Part shown: positions 1 through 8,583 of the stretch, piece after piece | Layout: every line of letters starts with the position of its first letter | How positions within the stretch are numbered: the first letter of the stretch is position 1 | DNA from: Nitrospira sp. | GTDB lineage: Bacteria; Nitrospirota; Nitrospiria; Nitrospirales; Nitrospiraceae | DNA: 64,000 nucleotides | Direction of reading: 5' to 3' | Assembly (NCBI GenBank): GCA_024330965.1 | Contig: JANDJL010000001.1 | Location: 1-64,000, forward strand | The notes under the pieces: model-generated | Database searches by the model: none | Told to the model about the DNA's origin: nothing | What the model saw: only the letters and a program-made list of their open reading frames with translations | Translations under genes and position numbers: made by a program

Positions 1-300
1 TGTGACTCTTGAGACCGACTTCTTTGGCAAGGGCATCGAACTCTGGGGTGGTGCATGTCAACCGCGCTGCTCGATCAACAAGTGGCTCGAAAGCGGGATT
101 GTTCGAGGTGTATCTTGGAGTACGCAACTGATAAACATAGAAAAAGTTCAAAGTGGTAGTGACCTTCATGCGGAGCATGAAATCAATAACGAAGCTATTC
201 AGGATTGCGCACAAAAACAATTGATCAGAGTTGTGAATAAGGCGCTGCCCGTCAGTCAAGTCCGAAATTTGCTGTAAATCTGCTCCGAGCCGGTTGATGA
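1..300 (-). pseudogene. C-terminal fragment of an Eco57I-type restriction-modification / adenine methylase protein
   Basis: On the minus strand one frame is open from about base 300 through the left edge. It reads a run that includes SDQLFLCAILNSFVIDFMLR, then KVTTTLNFFYVYQL, then AARLTCTTPEFDALAKEVGL. From memory, these are the conserved features of the C-terminal target-recognition part of large Eco57I-like or type ISP enzymes (an NSFVxDxxxRxKVTTTLNFF block followed by an AARLTCTTPEF block). The methyltransferase core that should precede it is absent; instead there is a palindrome and an IS256 remnant. I infer that the gene was truncated by the insertion. The 3' end is beyond the window, so the stop codon is not seen. 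Confidence 0.6.
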
Positions 301-318
301 CGATTGGATTGCAGCCCG

Positions 319-344
319 AGAGGGCAACAACGTTGTTGCCCTCT
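319..344. repeat. Perfect 26-bp palindrome between an R-M fragment and a transposase remnant
   Basis: The two 13-base arms meet with no spacer between bases 331 and 332 and are exact reverse complements; the outer arm begins AGAGGGCAACAAC. It lies exactly where transposase similarity ends and R-M similarity begins. It could be the terminus of the degraded element, a small hairpin element, or an insertion scar. No T-tract follows, so a terminator is less likely. Confidence 0.7.
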
Positions 345-961
345 TGAGCAGCGGTGCCAGGCGGCCGCCCAGTCGTGCGACTCCTGCATGTCCAGAGACC
401 CGCGTTCCCGCCGGGTCTCGTTCTGCTCGGCCAGCAGCGCCCCGATCAACCGCAGGGCCGATTCGTCGTTCGGGAAGATGCGGATGACGCGCTCACGGCG
501 GCGGATTTCTTCGTTGAGCCGCCCCTGCAGGTTGGTGGTCCGTAGCCGCTTGCGATCCTTCGCCGGTAACGCCATCACCGCCATGGCCTGCCTCGAACCC
601 GGCTTCGAGGCAGACCCCCGCTCTTCGGTGAGCGCCGCCACCGTGCGTGTCGAGACTCCCTGCCCGACCATTTCCAGCAGAGCCAGGACGAAGGCTTGCT
701 CTCGCTCCGCTGGTCGCGCTGGAAGAGGGCCGTCGAGAAGCTGCCGTCCCGCGGCTGCGGCACCAAAAGCCGAACCGGCCCCACCCGCGTGTAGAGCGTG
801 CGCTCTTCCGACCGCTCATGCCGCTCCGCGCCCAGCGCTTCCGTCACCTGCGCCTCCAAAATCTGGTTCAGCACCGCCTCCACCAGTTTCGCCAGTCCGT
901 CCGGGCTGCCCAACAAGCCCGGCAACAATTCCTTGCTGACGCTCACATCAATCCCAGCCAT
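345..961 (-). pseudogene. Degraded IS256-family (mutator) transposase
   Basis: The start at 961 gives an IS256-like N-terminus containing LGAERHERSEER and then TRVGPVRLLVPQPRDGSFST. The usual stretch of about ten residues between those blocks is missing. After the QRSE block the frame shifts (near 690-700) into GVSTRTVAALTEE. The catalytic core with the DDE residues is deleted. Similarity resumes in DRKRLRTTNLQGRLNEEIRR, then RVIRIFPNDESALRLIGALL, which is the conserved IS256 C-terminus. With a frameshift and two deletions the protein cannot be active, and no intact copy lies in the window. A clear pair of terminal inverted repeats was not recognised. Confidence 0.85.
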
Positions 962-1155
962 CGCTTCCTCCTATCGGTCGATCAACGTCTTGACACCGTC
1001 CATTTACCGATTCGACGCAGTGGCTACCTACCCACCCGATTTACAGCAGGTTACGGACTCAATCGCCTTGATGGCTTTCTTTGTTTCACGAATCGTGAAT
1101 TATCCTGGCCAGTTGCCATAGGTGCCCTCTTTTCGGCATGGTATGATCGAGCGCC

Positions 1156-4100
1156 ATGCCTCTGTCGCAGTTCCATCCCCTCATTGCCGATTGGTTTCGA
1201 TCACACATCGGGGAGCCGACCGATGTCCAAGTTCAAGCTTGGCCGGCTATTCGATCAGGAACGGATGTCTTGATCGCGGCTCCAACCGGATCGGGCAAAA
1301 CCCTCGCCGCATTCCTTTCTTGCCTCGACCATCTCTTTCGGCAAGCCCTTGCTTGTGAGTTGGGCGATGATACCCAGGTGCTCTACATCTCGCCGCTCAA
1401 GGCGCTGAGCAACGATGTGCAGAAAAATCTTCAGAAGCCGCTGGTCGAGATTGGACAGGCCGCTTTGCAAGCTGGGCTCCTGATGCCTGATGTGCGAGTC
1501 CTTGTGAGGACCGGTGATACGCCAGCGACCGAACGCCAGCGGATGCTCAAGCGGCCGCCCCATATTCTGGTGACGACGCCTGAGTCGCTGTTTATCCTCC
1601 TGACGGCGGAAAAGAGCAGACGTATGCTCCGGACGATCCGCACCGTGATCGTGGACGAAATTCACGCGGTGGCGCCGAATAAACGGGGTGCTCACCTTGC
1701 CCTCTCATTGGAACGGTTGGAGGATCTCACCCATGCCAAGCCACAACGGATCGGTCTCTCGGCTACCCAACGGCCGATCGAGTTGGTGGCGAGGTTTCTC
1801 GTTGGGAATCGACCGGCGGGACTCGTTGATCATCCCCCCTGCACGATTATCGATGTCGGCCACCGTCGGGAATGGGACCTGGCGGTGGAGGTCCCGAAGG
1901 ATGAGCTGAGTGCGGTGGCGACGAATGCAATTTGGGCTGATGTCTATGATCGGATTGCTGATCTGGTCCGACAGCACCGCTCGACGTTGGTCTTCGTGAA
2001 CACGAGGCGCCTGGCTGAGCGGGTCTCCCATGCGCTTGAAGAACGGCTGTCCGACTTGGGACCAGATGTCGTGGCGACCCACCATGGCAGCCTCTCGCGA
2101 CAACTCCGCCTCCGGGCGGAGGAGCGGCTCAAGGTTGGGAAAACGAAAGTCGTGATCGCCACAGCCTCTCTGGAATTGGGAATTGATGTGGGGACCGTGG
2201 AGCTGGTCTGTCAGATTGGTTCGCCCCGAGCCATCGCGACCTGCCTTCAACGGGTGGGGCGGGCAGGTCATTGGATTAAGGCGATTCCCAAAGGCCGGCT
2301 CTTTGCACTGACGAGAGACGACCTGCTGGAGTGTGCGGCGCTGGTGCGGGCGATCAGAAACGGCGTCTTGGACCAGATCGAACTCCCAGAGGCCCCGCTG
2401 GATATCCTGGCTCAACAGATCGTCGCGGCGGTCGCCAGTCGTCCATGGAATGAAGCGGAGCTCTTTGCCCTCTGCCGCCTGGCTTATCCCTATCGAAACC
2501 TCGCTCGTCCGCAGTTCGATCAGGTCGTCCACATGTTGGCGGATGGGATCGCGACCAAATGGGGAAGGGGGCAAGCCTATGTGTTTCATGATCGGATCAA
2601 TGGTCGGCTCAAAGGAAGACGGGGTGCCAGGTTAGCCGCTATCACCTCCGGCGGGGCCATTGCTGAGATGGCGTCGTATCAGGTGATCGCCGAACCGGAC
2701 GGCGCGGTCGTGGGATCAGTGGATGAAGATTTCGCCGTCGAAAGTCTCGCTGGCGACATCATGTTGCTGGGCAATGCTTCCTGGCGCATCAAGGGGATCG
2801 AAGCCGGCAAGGTCCGTGTCGAGGATGCCCATGGAGCCCCTCCGACGATTCCCTTTTGGCGAGGCGAAGCTCCCTCACGTACCGCCGAATTGTCGGCAGC
2901 CGTTGCAGAACTAAGAAGGGACCTTGACGGGTATCTGCGATCACAGGGAGACCCTGAAATCGTGCAGGGTGATCATGAGCAATCGCCAGGTGGACCCCAG
3001 GTACCGTTCCCCGTCCTTCGGTGGCTCACACAGGAATGTGGACTCGATCTGAGAGGGGCGCAACAGGTGGTCGAGTATCTGCTGGCCGGAAGAGCTGTGC
3101 TTGGCACAGTTCCGACGCAGGAGACCATCGTTGCCGAACGATTCTTTGATGAGAGCGGGGGAATGCAGGTGGTGATTCATGCGCCGTTCGGCGGTCGAAT
3201 AAACCGAGCCTGGGGGCTGGCTCTCCGCAAACGGTTTTGTTTGACGTTCGATTTCGAGCTGCAAGCGGCTGCAACCGACAATGGGATCGTCATCTCACTA
3301 GGAGAGCGACATAGTTTTCCCTTGGCCTCGGTGTTTGGCTATGTGCATTCATCGTCTGTCCGGGATGTCTTGATTCAATCGCTCTTGCCCTCTCCCATGT
3401 TTATGACCAGGTGGCGGTGGGTTGCCAGCCGCTCGCTGGCTCTGCTCCGATTTGTGCGAGGTAAGAAGGTACCCCCGCATATCCAGCGGATGAAGGCAGA
3501 GGATTTGCTGGCTGCTGTCTTTCCCGATGCACTCGCGTGCCAAGACAACATGGTGGATGGACGGACTCGGCAGATCCCCGATCATCCCTTGGTCAATGAA
3601 GCCTTCAAGGAATGTTTGATAGAGGCGCTGGATCTTGATGGATTCACTGGAGTTCTTCGGCAAATCGAGAAGGGTGCCATCCATTGTGTCGCTGTGGAGA
3701 CTCCTGTTCCCTCTGCCTTCTCTCACGAAATCCTCAACGCCAACCCCTATGCGTTTCTCGACGATGCTCCTCTGGAAGAGCGACGGACGCGCGCCGTAGA
3801 ACTGCGGAGAACCCTGCCCCCTGAGTTGGCCGGGAAGATAGGCGCTCTCGATCCATCGGCGATTGACCGAGTGGCGCAGGAATCCTGGCCGGTCGTTCGT
3901 GATGAAGATGAACTCCACGATACGCTCCTTACCTTACTGTGGCTTCCTGAACCAATTCCTCCCGCTTGGGAACCTTACATGCTAGGTTTACAACAAGCTT
4001 CTCGTATCGTTCGGATAGAATCTTCACCATCTTCTTTAATTCTTCAGGGAACAGTGGGCTGGGTAGCGGATGAGAACCAGCATCGGATCAAACAGTTATT

Positions 4101-5544
4101 CGTTGGGCAAGACGATACATGCTTAGAATCGATTGTGCTGGGATGGATGGAATGTACCGGTCCCACAACGGTGGGAGAGCTGGCCAGTCGGCTGGGTTTT
4201 TCGGCCGACCTTGTGGCACTGGCCATGGCCCGCCTGGAACAGACTGGGCAAGTGCTTCGAGGATCGTTTCGTTCCCCAACGTCCAACAGAAGTCAGGAGG
4301 TCGAGTGGTGCCATCGCCGCCTGCTGGCCCGTATCCATCGTCTGACGGTGGATCGGTTACGACGCGAGATCGAGCCAGTCACGGCGGCAGACTTCATGCG
4401 ATTTTTGCTCCACTGGCAACATGTCATGCCGGCGACACGTCTCCATGGCGAAGGGGGGGTGCTCGCGGTGATCGGGCAGTTGGCCGGTTTTGAAGCACCG
4501 GCTTCTGTATGGGAAACGCACCTGTTGCGGGTGCGGCTGGCCCGGTATGAGCCAGCACTGTTGGATCGACTGTGTCTAAGCGGGGCCATTGCTTGGGGAC
4601 GGCTCTCCCTTCCTGGGCGTTTCTGCTCTGGCTTGGAAGGGATCGATGAAAATCAACGGTCTCGTGGGATTGTGCCGACGAGTGCCATGCCGATCACCCT
4701 GTTTCCGCGGGAGGAAGCCGCTTGGTTATGGCAGGCCGTACGAGGTCAACGGGAAATGAAGGACGGGTGTGAGGCTACCTGCTTAAGCGAGGTGGCGCAG
4801 GCGATCACCTCGGTGCTCCACAACCAAGGAGCCTGTTTTTTTGCCGACCTTGTCCGTGCGACCGGTGCCTTGCCCAGCGAAGTGGAACAGGGCTTGTGGG
4901 AGTTGGTCGCTGCCGGGCTTGTCACAGCCGATGGGTTCGACAACCTTCGCGCGTTACTTGATCCTCGGCGGCGGCGTGGAGAGGGACGGGCAAAATCCCA
5001 CCGACCGCGTCACGCTGCTGGACGGTGGTCGTTGCTTCGAGCAGTGCTACCGGGCGGAAGGGCCACCGGTGACCAATGGCCTGGATCGGCCGGTGACGCG
5101 AGGCACGACGGTCAACAGGAAGCTCCTGTGGTCGAACTCATTGCCCGCCGGCTGTTACGACGGTATGGCGTCGTCTTCCGTGATCTCCTTGCGCGGGAGT
5201 CATTGGCGATCCCTTGGCGCGATCTGCTTGTGTCCTATCGCCGCTTTGAGATGGCGGGGGAAATCCGTGGTGGCCGGTTCGTCGCCGGCTTCGTCGGCGA
5301 CCAATTCGCCTTGCCGGAGGCGGTTGAGAGTTTGCGAGCGCTCAGAACCAAGGAAGAAGAGGAGGAGGTCACACTGTCGGCCTGTGACCCGCTCAATCTG
5401 ACCGGCGTCATCCTTCCTGGTCCTCGTGTACCAGCGGTGGCGACCAACTTCGTGGTTCTGCGAAAGGGGACCGTCGAACGGGTCATCAGCGGGCGGGAGA
5501 CGCCCAGGCATCGCTCCAGACGGACAGTGCTGTTGCTGTCCTAA
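1156..5544 (+). CDS. lhr: Lhr-family large superfamily 2 helicase
   Basis: 1462 residues, the length expected for long Lhr helicases, which unwind RNA:DNA hybrids and DNA during repair. The N-terminal half carries the helicase core: Walker A APTGSGKT (about residues 42-49), a DEIH box (167-170), the GLSAT motif (about 200) and motif VI QRVGRAGH (about 365-372). The remaining two-thirds is the Lhr-specific winged-helix and C-terminal region, including a DPRRRRGEGR segment followed by RPRHAAGRW near the end. The ATG at 1156 gives a normal N-terminus, although no strong ribosome binding site precedes it. The gene stands alone, and its stop overlaps the convergent universal stress gene by a few bases. 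Confidence 0.93.
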   Translation: MPLSQFHPLIADWFRSHIGEPTDVQVQAWPAIRSGTDVLIAAPTGSGKTLAAFLSCLDHLFRQALACELGDDTQVLYISPLKALSNDVQKNLQKPLVEIGQAALQAGLLMPDVRVLVRTGDTPATERQRMLKRPPHILVTTPESLFILLTAEKSRRMLRTIRTVIVDEIHAVAPNKRGAHLALSLERLEDLTHAKPQRIGLSATQRPIELVARFLVGNRPAGLVDHPPCTIIDVGHRREWDLAVEVPKDELSAVATNAIWADVYDRIADLVRQHRSTLVFVNTRRLAERVSHALEERLSDLGPDVVATHHGSLSRQLRLRAEERLKVGKTKVVIATASLELGIDVGTVELVCQIGSPRAIATCLQRVGRAGHWIKAIPKGRLFALTRDDLLECAALVRAIRNGVLDQIELPEAPLDILAQQIVAAVASRPWNEAELFALCRLAYPYRNLARPQFDQVVHMLADGIATKWGRGQAYVFHDRINGRLKGRRGARLAAITSGGAIAEMASYQVIAEPDGAVVGSVDEDFAVESLAGDIMLLGNASWRIKGIEAGKVRVEDAHGAPPTIPFWRGEAPSRTAELSAAVAELRRDLDGYLRSQGDPEIVQGDHEQSPGGPQVPFPVLRWLTQECGLDLRGAQQVVEYLLAGRAVLGTVPTQETIVAERFFDESGGMQVVIHAPFGGRINRAWGLALRKRFCLTFDFELQAAATDNGIVISLGERHSFPLASVFGYVHSSSVRDVLIQSLLPSPMFMTRWRWVASRSLALLRFVRGKKVPPHIQRMKAEDLLAAVFPDALACQDNMVDGRTRQIPDHPLVNEAFKECLIEALDLDGFTGVLRQIEKGAIHCVAVETPVPSAFSHEILNANPYAFLDDAPLEERRTRAVELRRTLPPELAGKIGALDPSAIDRVAQESWPVVRDEDELHDTLLTLLWLPEPIPPAWEPYMLGLQQASRIVRIESSPSSLILQGTVGWVADENQHRIKQLFVGQDDTCLESIVLGWMECTGPTTVGELASRLGFSADLVALAMARLEQTGQVLRGSFRSPTSNRSQEVEWCHRRLLARIHRLTVDRLRREIEPVTAADFMRFLLHWQHVMPATRLHGEGGVLAVIGQLAGFEAPASVWETHLLRVRLARYEPALLDRLCLSGAIAWGRLSLPGRFCSGLEGIDENQRSRGIVPTSAMPITLFPREEAAWLWQAVRGQREMKDGCEATCLSEVAQAITSVLHNQGACFFADLVRATGALPSEVEQGLWELVAAGLVTADGFDNLRALLDPRRRRGEGRAKSHRPRHAAGRWSLLRAVLPGGRATGDQWPGSAGDARHDGQQEAPVVELIARRLLRRYGVVFRDLLARESLAIPWRDLLVSYRRFEMAGEIRGGRFVAGFVGDQFALPEAVESLRALRTKEEEEEVTLSACDPLNLTGVILPGPRVPAVATNFVVLRKGTVERVISGRETPRHRSRRTVLLLS

Positions 5545-6413
5545 TGGGTTGCGGGGATGGCTAGAAGGGGACAGCGGGCTCCTCGCAAGACCCGTTCTGT
5601 CGTGCTTCCGCGCAGCATGTCGAGCAATGAGTCGTGCCCGCTCGTCACCATCACGATCAAATCCACGTCGAAGTCCTCCCCCATTCCAAGGATCACATCC
5701 ACGGTGTTTCCATGGCACATCATGGAACGCCAGACGAGTCCTTGGCGCATAGGGTAGGTGAGATCCGGCATGGTTTCGTGCCTGCCGACGTGGATCAAGA
5801 GGCCGGTTACTCGATCACACCCTAACATCGATGCTAACTGCGCCGTGAGATCGACGGCCGCTTGGGGATTCGGTTGTTCATGAACCGGGATCAAGACGCG
5901 GCGAAGCGAGACGGTTCCCGTTTCTTTGGAGACGAACCCTTCGACGTGTGTCGGAATGAAAAGGGTCGGGACGTGACTGCCTCGAGCGACCGGCTCAGCC
6001 ACAGCGTGATGTTGCCAACGATCGAGGCCGTCATACTGATGTGTCGCCATGATGAGCAAATCGGCCGGGTGACTGGACAGGTGCTGGAGCAGGGCTTCGG
6101 TCGGGTTTTTTGCGACGGCACGGACCTTCTTCACCGTCAGTCCCGACTGCGCCACGTCCTCTTCGCCGGCATCTGGCTTGAGCACCTTCCAGCGTTTGAG
6201 GATCGGACTGACGCGGGGAAAATTCTCGAAGTCGTCGCGCGCCACTTCCGGATCGACGTGCATCACGGACAAGTCAGCCTGTGCCACGAGCGCCAGCTTC
6301 ACAGCATGGAGCAGAGCAGTGTGGCTATCAATGGAGAAATCCGTGGGGTGAACAATCCGCTGAAACAGCGTCGCTGCCTGGACGGAGGGGGCTGGGACGG
6401 ATCGATCGGCCAT
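5541..6413 (-). CDS. Tandem universal stress protein (UspA family)
   Basis: 290 residues made of two Usp domains. The first (about 15-155) begins RIVHPTDFSIDSHTALLHAV and ends with a VPTLFIP strand. The second (about 168-288) begins RRVLIPVHEQPN and ends RCPLLAIP. The second domain has a GHDSLLDMLRGSTTERVL segment that resembles the Gx2Gx9G(S/T) ATP-binding loop of Usp proteins but is imperfect, so nucleotide binding is uncertain. Usp proteins are cytoplasmic and induced by starvation or stress. The gene is convergent with lhr and lies downstream of the radical SAM gene on the same strand, separated by about 200 bases. Confidence 0.88.
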   Translation of the reverse strand: MADRSVPAPSVQAATLFQRIVHPTDFSIDSHTALLHAVKLALVAQADLSVMHVDPEVARDDFENFPRVSPILKRWKVLKPDAGEEDVAQSGLTVKKVRAVAKNPTEALLQHLSSHPADLLIMATHQYDGLDRWQHHAVAEPVARGSHVPTLFIPTHVEGFVSKETGTVSLRRVLIPVHEQPNPQAAVDLTAQLASMLGCDRVTGLLIHVGRHETMPDLTYPMRQGLVWRSMMCHGNTVDVILGMGEDFDVDLIVMVTSGHDSLLDMLRGSTTERVLRGARCPLLAIPATH

Positions 6414-6448
6414 GGGAACCTATGTTCTCCGTAAGAACAGTGGCAATC

Positions 6449-6619
6449 TTATTGTGAAGGAGTCACCATGCGGTTGCAAGACGGTCTTGCCGCGGTGATG
6501 TTGAAAAAGAACGTGCCGGCGGGGAGTCCAACAATGCCGGCGACTCGCTCTGTGTTCTGTACCCGCATGCCCACACGGCCCGGTGTCGCGAGCCCGATCA
6601 CCGGCATGGGGCCAGCCAT
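6449..6619 (-). CDS. Possible 56-residue small protein downstream of the radical SAM gene
   Basis: A short frame starts at ATG 6619, only eight bases after the stop codon of the radical SAM gene. A good ribosome binding site (TGAGGGA) overlaps that stop codon. It encodes 56 residues beginning MAGPMPVIGLATPGRVGMRV and ending at TAA. Third codon positions are mostly G or C, as in neighbouring genes. I recognise no family, and the frame could be non-coding sequence with a fortuitous ribosome binding site. Confidence 0.35.
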   Translation of the reverse strand: MAGPMPVIGLATPGRVGMRVQNTERVAGIVGLPAGTFFFNITAARPSCNRMVTPSQ

Positions 6620-6627
6620 CAGGTCCC

Positions 6628-8097
6628 TCAGTTGATCCGCGGCCTCGGTTGAATTTTCGCTCGCAGCCGATCCCATTGATCCGTGACAAAACTGAATCGG
6701 CTCTTTGATGGATAGGGAAACCGGAATGCCACCGGCTCTTCCTGCGGCGGCAGATGGTTCATGTCCCGATACACATTGACCGGCGCCGAATCCGCCGCGA
6801 GGTGGAACATGGAGCGGTAGCCCAGTCCGCATCCGGTGATGTTCAACAGCTCGTGCGCGCCGTTTTGCCTGGCCCGGCCGATCGCCCGTTGTGCGATGGA
6901 TCGATAGGAGTAAAACTGCCCCTTGGCCCATTTATGTCCCCAATACAACTGTTCGACAGTCATCTTGGCTGGTTGATAGACGACGTGCTCACCCGTGTAC
7001 ATCGTCCAATTCTCGGTCAAAATGCGGCCGGCCGCCTTGAGTTCTGCGAACTGTCTGGTGCCGGGATAGGGAGTCATGATGCGCCACAGGGCTCCGGCCA
7101 GGCCCATGCGGGTGGCCCATTCGGCGGTCCGTTCGAAGTCGTAGACATCTTCATGGTCCAGGCCGCAGATGAAGCCGGCGTGAATATCGATCCCGTGGTC
7201 ATGAATGCGGCGGATCATGTCTTCATAAAGCTTCGCCGAATTTTGTTTGTTGACCGATTTCAACGAGTCCTGATTGATCGATTCCAATCCCATGAACATC
7301 GCCGAACAGCCGGCTTCCTTCAGCGTTTTGAGCAGTTCGGGGTGGTGCGCGATGTAGGTCGCGCTCATTTGGCTCATCCATTTTTTTCCGAGTGGTTTCA
7401 AGGCTGCGCAGAGATCTCTCGTATAGATGGGGTCGGAGAGCAGATCGTCGTCCCAGAACATGACCATGGGACCGGACATCTGTTCGACCAGTTTGACCAC
7501 GTCGGCGGGCGGTTTTTTGCGAAAGCCGTACTGGCCTCCTCCGAGCGCCAAATGAATTGAACAAAAGGAACAGCGATAGTTACAGCCCCTTGTGGCGGTT
7601 AAGGCGTGCCGAAACATGTAGCCCTGGGGCAAGAGATCCCATCGCGGCGGCCGTTCGTCCCACCGCTCGACCATATGGGGCATGATGTAGCGGGGTTGAA
7701 GCTTGCCGTTCTTGAAATCCTTGAGCAGCCTCGGCACCGTCAATTCGCCTTCGCCGATCACGATGGCGTCGGCATGTTGCTGCGCCTCGTCCGGCAACGT
7801 AGAGGGATGAATGCCGCCGAGCACCACCTTGGCTCCGCGCTCGCGGAACAGTCGGGCGACCTCATAGGATCGAACGGCCACGACCGTCGTCACGGTGATA
7901 AACACCAGGTCATAGTCGCGCTCGAAATTGATCGGTCCGACCAGTTCATCCTGAATCTCGATGTCCCACTCGTCTTCCGGGATCAAGGCGGCGAGGGTGG
8001 GAAGGTTCAAATTGGGCGTGCGAAAGAGTTTCCAGACCGAATCCCATTTTTGATCTTCTGGATGAGGAATAATCAGGCCGATTTTGTGGCGCCCCAT
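6628..8097 (-). CDS. Cobalamin-binding radical SAM enzyme
   Basis: 489 residues. The first ~150 residues form a B12-binding-like Rossmann domain (KIGLIIPHPEDQ, then KVVLGGIHPSTLPDEA and IGEGE). The radical SAM domain carries the cluster motif CNYRCSFC (Cys at about 172, 176 and 179). This class includes BchE, the hopanoid methylases and other methyl or ring-forming enzymes; the substrate cannot be told from sequence. I chose ATG 8097 because GAAGGAGG precedes it at good spacing and the product then starts directly with the B12 domain; a frame 22 codons longer has no such support. The enzyme is cytoplasmic and oxygen-sensitive by family. A possible 56-codon gene follows closely. Confidence 0.85.
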   Translation of the reverse strand: MGRHKIGLIIPHPEDQKWDSVWKLFRTPNLNLPTLAALIPEDEWDIEIQDELVGPINFERDYDLVFITVTTVVAVRSYEVARLFRERGAKVVLGGIHPSTLPDEAQQHADAIVIGEGELTVPRLLKDFKNGKLQPRYIMPHMVERWDERPPRWDLLPQGYMFRHALTATRGCNYRCSFCSIHLALGGGQYGFRKKPPADVVKLVEQMSGPMVMFWDDDLLSDPIYTRDLCAALKPLGKKWMSQMSATYIAHHPELLKTLKEAGCSAMFMGLESINQDSLKSVNKQNSAKLYEDMIRRIHDHGIDIHAGFICGLDHEDVYDFERTAEWATRMGLAGALWRIMTPYPGTRQFAELKAAGRILTENWTMYTGEHVVYQPAKMTVEQLYWGHKWAKGQFYSYRSIAQRAIGRARQNGAHELLNITGCGLGYRSMFHLAADSAPVNVYRDMNHLPPQEEPVAFRFPYPSKSRFSFVTDQWDRLRAKIQPRPRIN

Positions 8098-8583
8098 AGG
8101 TTCCCTCCTTCTCAGTCTATGAGCACAGTCCTGGAACTGGCAATTTTCAATCGTCGTCTGCAAGGGATGATGCCACGCCGATGGCAGGGCGTGTCGTTAT
8201 GGTTGCCGTTAGAGAGAGCAGATTGCTGTTCAGACCTGTCGAGCGAACCACGGTGAATCCCTGAGTGAACAATGAAAATCAACAAGGTGGAACTTGTTTT
8301 GAGAGAAGGGATTGCCAGTGAAAGGAAATGCAAAGAGGGCTGTTCGGGGAAGTGGCGAGAGAGATGGACGGACTGACGGGCGTGGACCGGCATCAGACAC
8401 CACCCAAATATGGCGGAACCATACCTGTCTCTGCGAAGAAGATCAAGGAGGAAATACTGCCAAGCCATGCGGGCTAAGGATCTGGGATAGCAACGGTTAT
8501 GTGTGGAATGATCGTGGATGAAACCTTCGTGCTGCCAGCGCCGCGTCGATCGAGCTGGAGTATCTCAGGGTGAGCCGGTATGG
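8098..8583. other. Intergenic region with no supported gene
   Basis: About 485 bases between the radical SAM gene and pyk. Both neighbours are on the minus strand, so this holds the radical SAM promoter and the pyk 3' region. Short open frames on both strands lack family resemblance, and I see no convincing RNA or repeat. Confidence 0.5.

Noticed and set aside
304..939. Long plus-strand open frame of 211 codons over the transposase region
   Set aside because: It is the complement of the IS256 remnant; its product is Arg/Pro-rich with no family resemblance.
1705..2589. 294-codon minus-strand frame inside lhr
   Set aside because: Antisense to the helicase core; composition follows the codon structure of lhr.
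8312..8521. 69-codon plus-strand frame in the region upstream of the radical SAM gene
   Set aside because: No ribosome binding site, no recognisable family and atypical composition.
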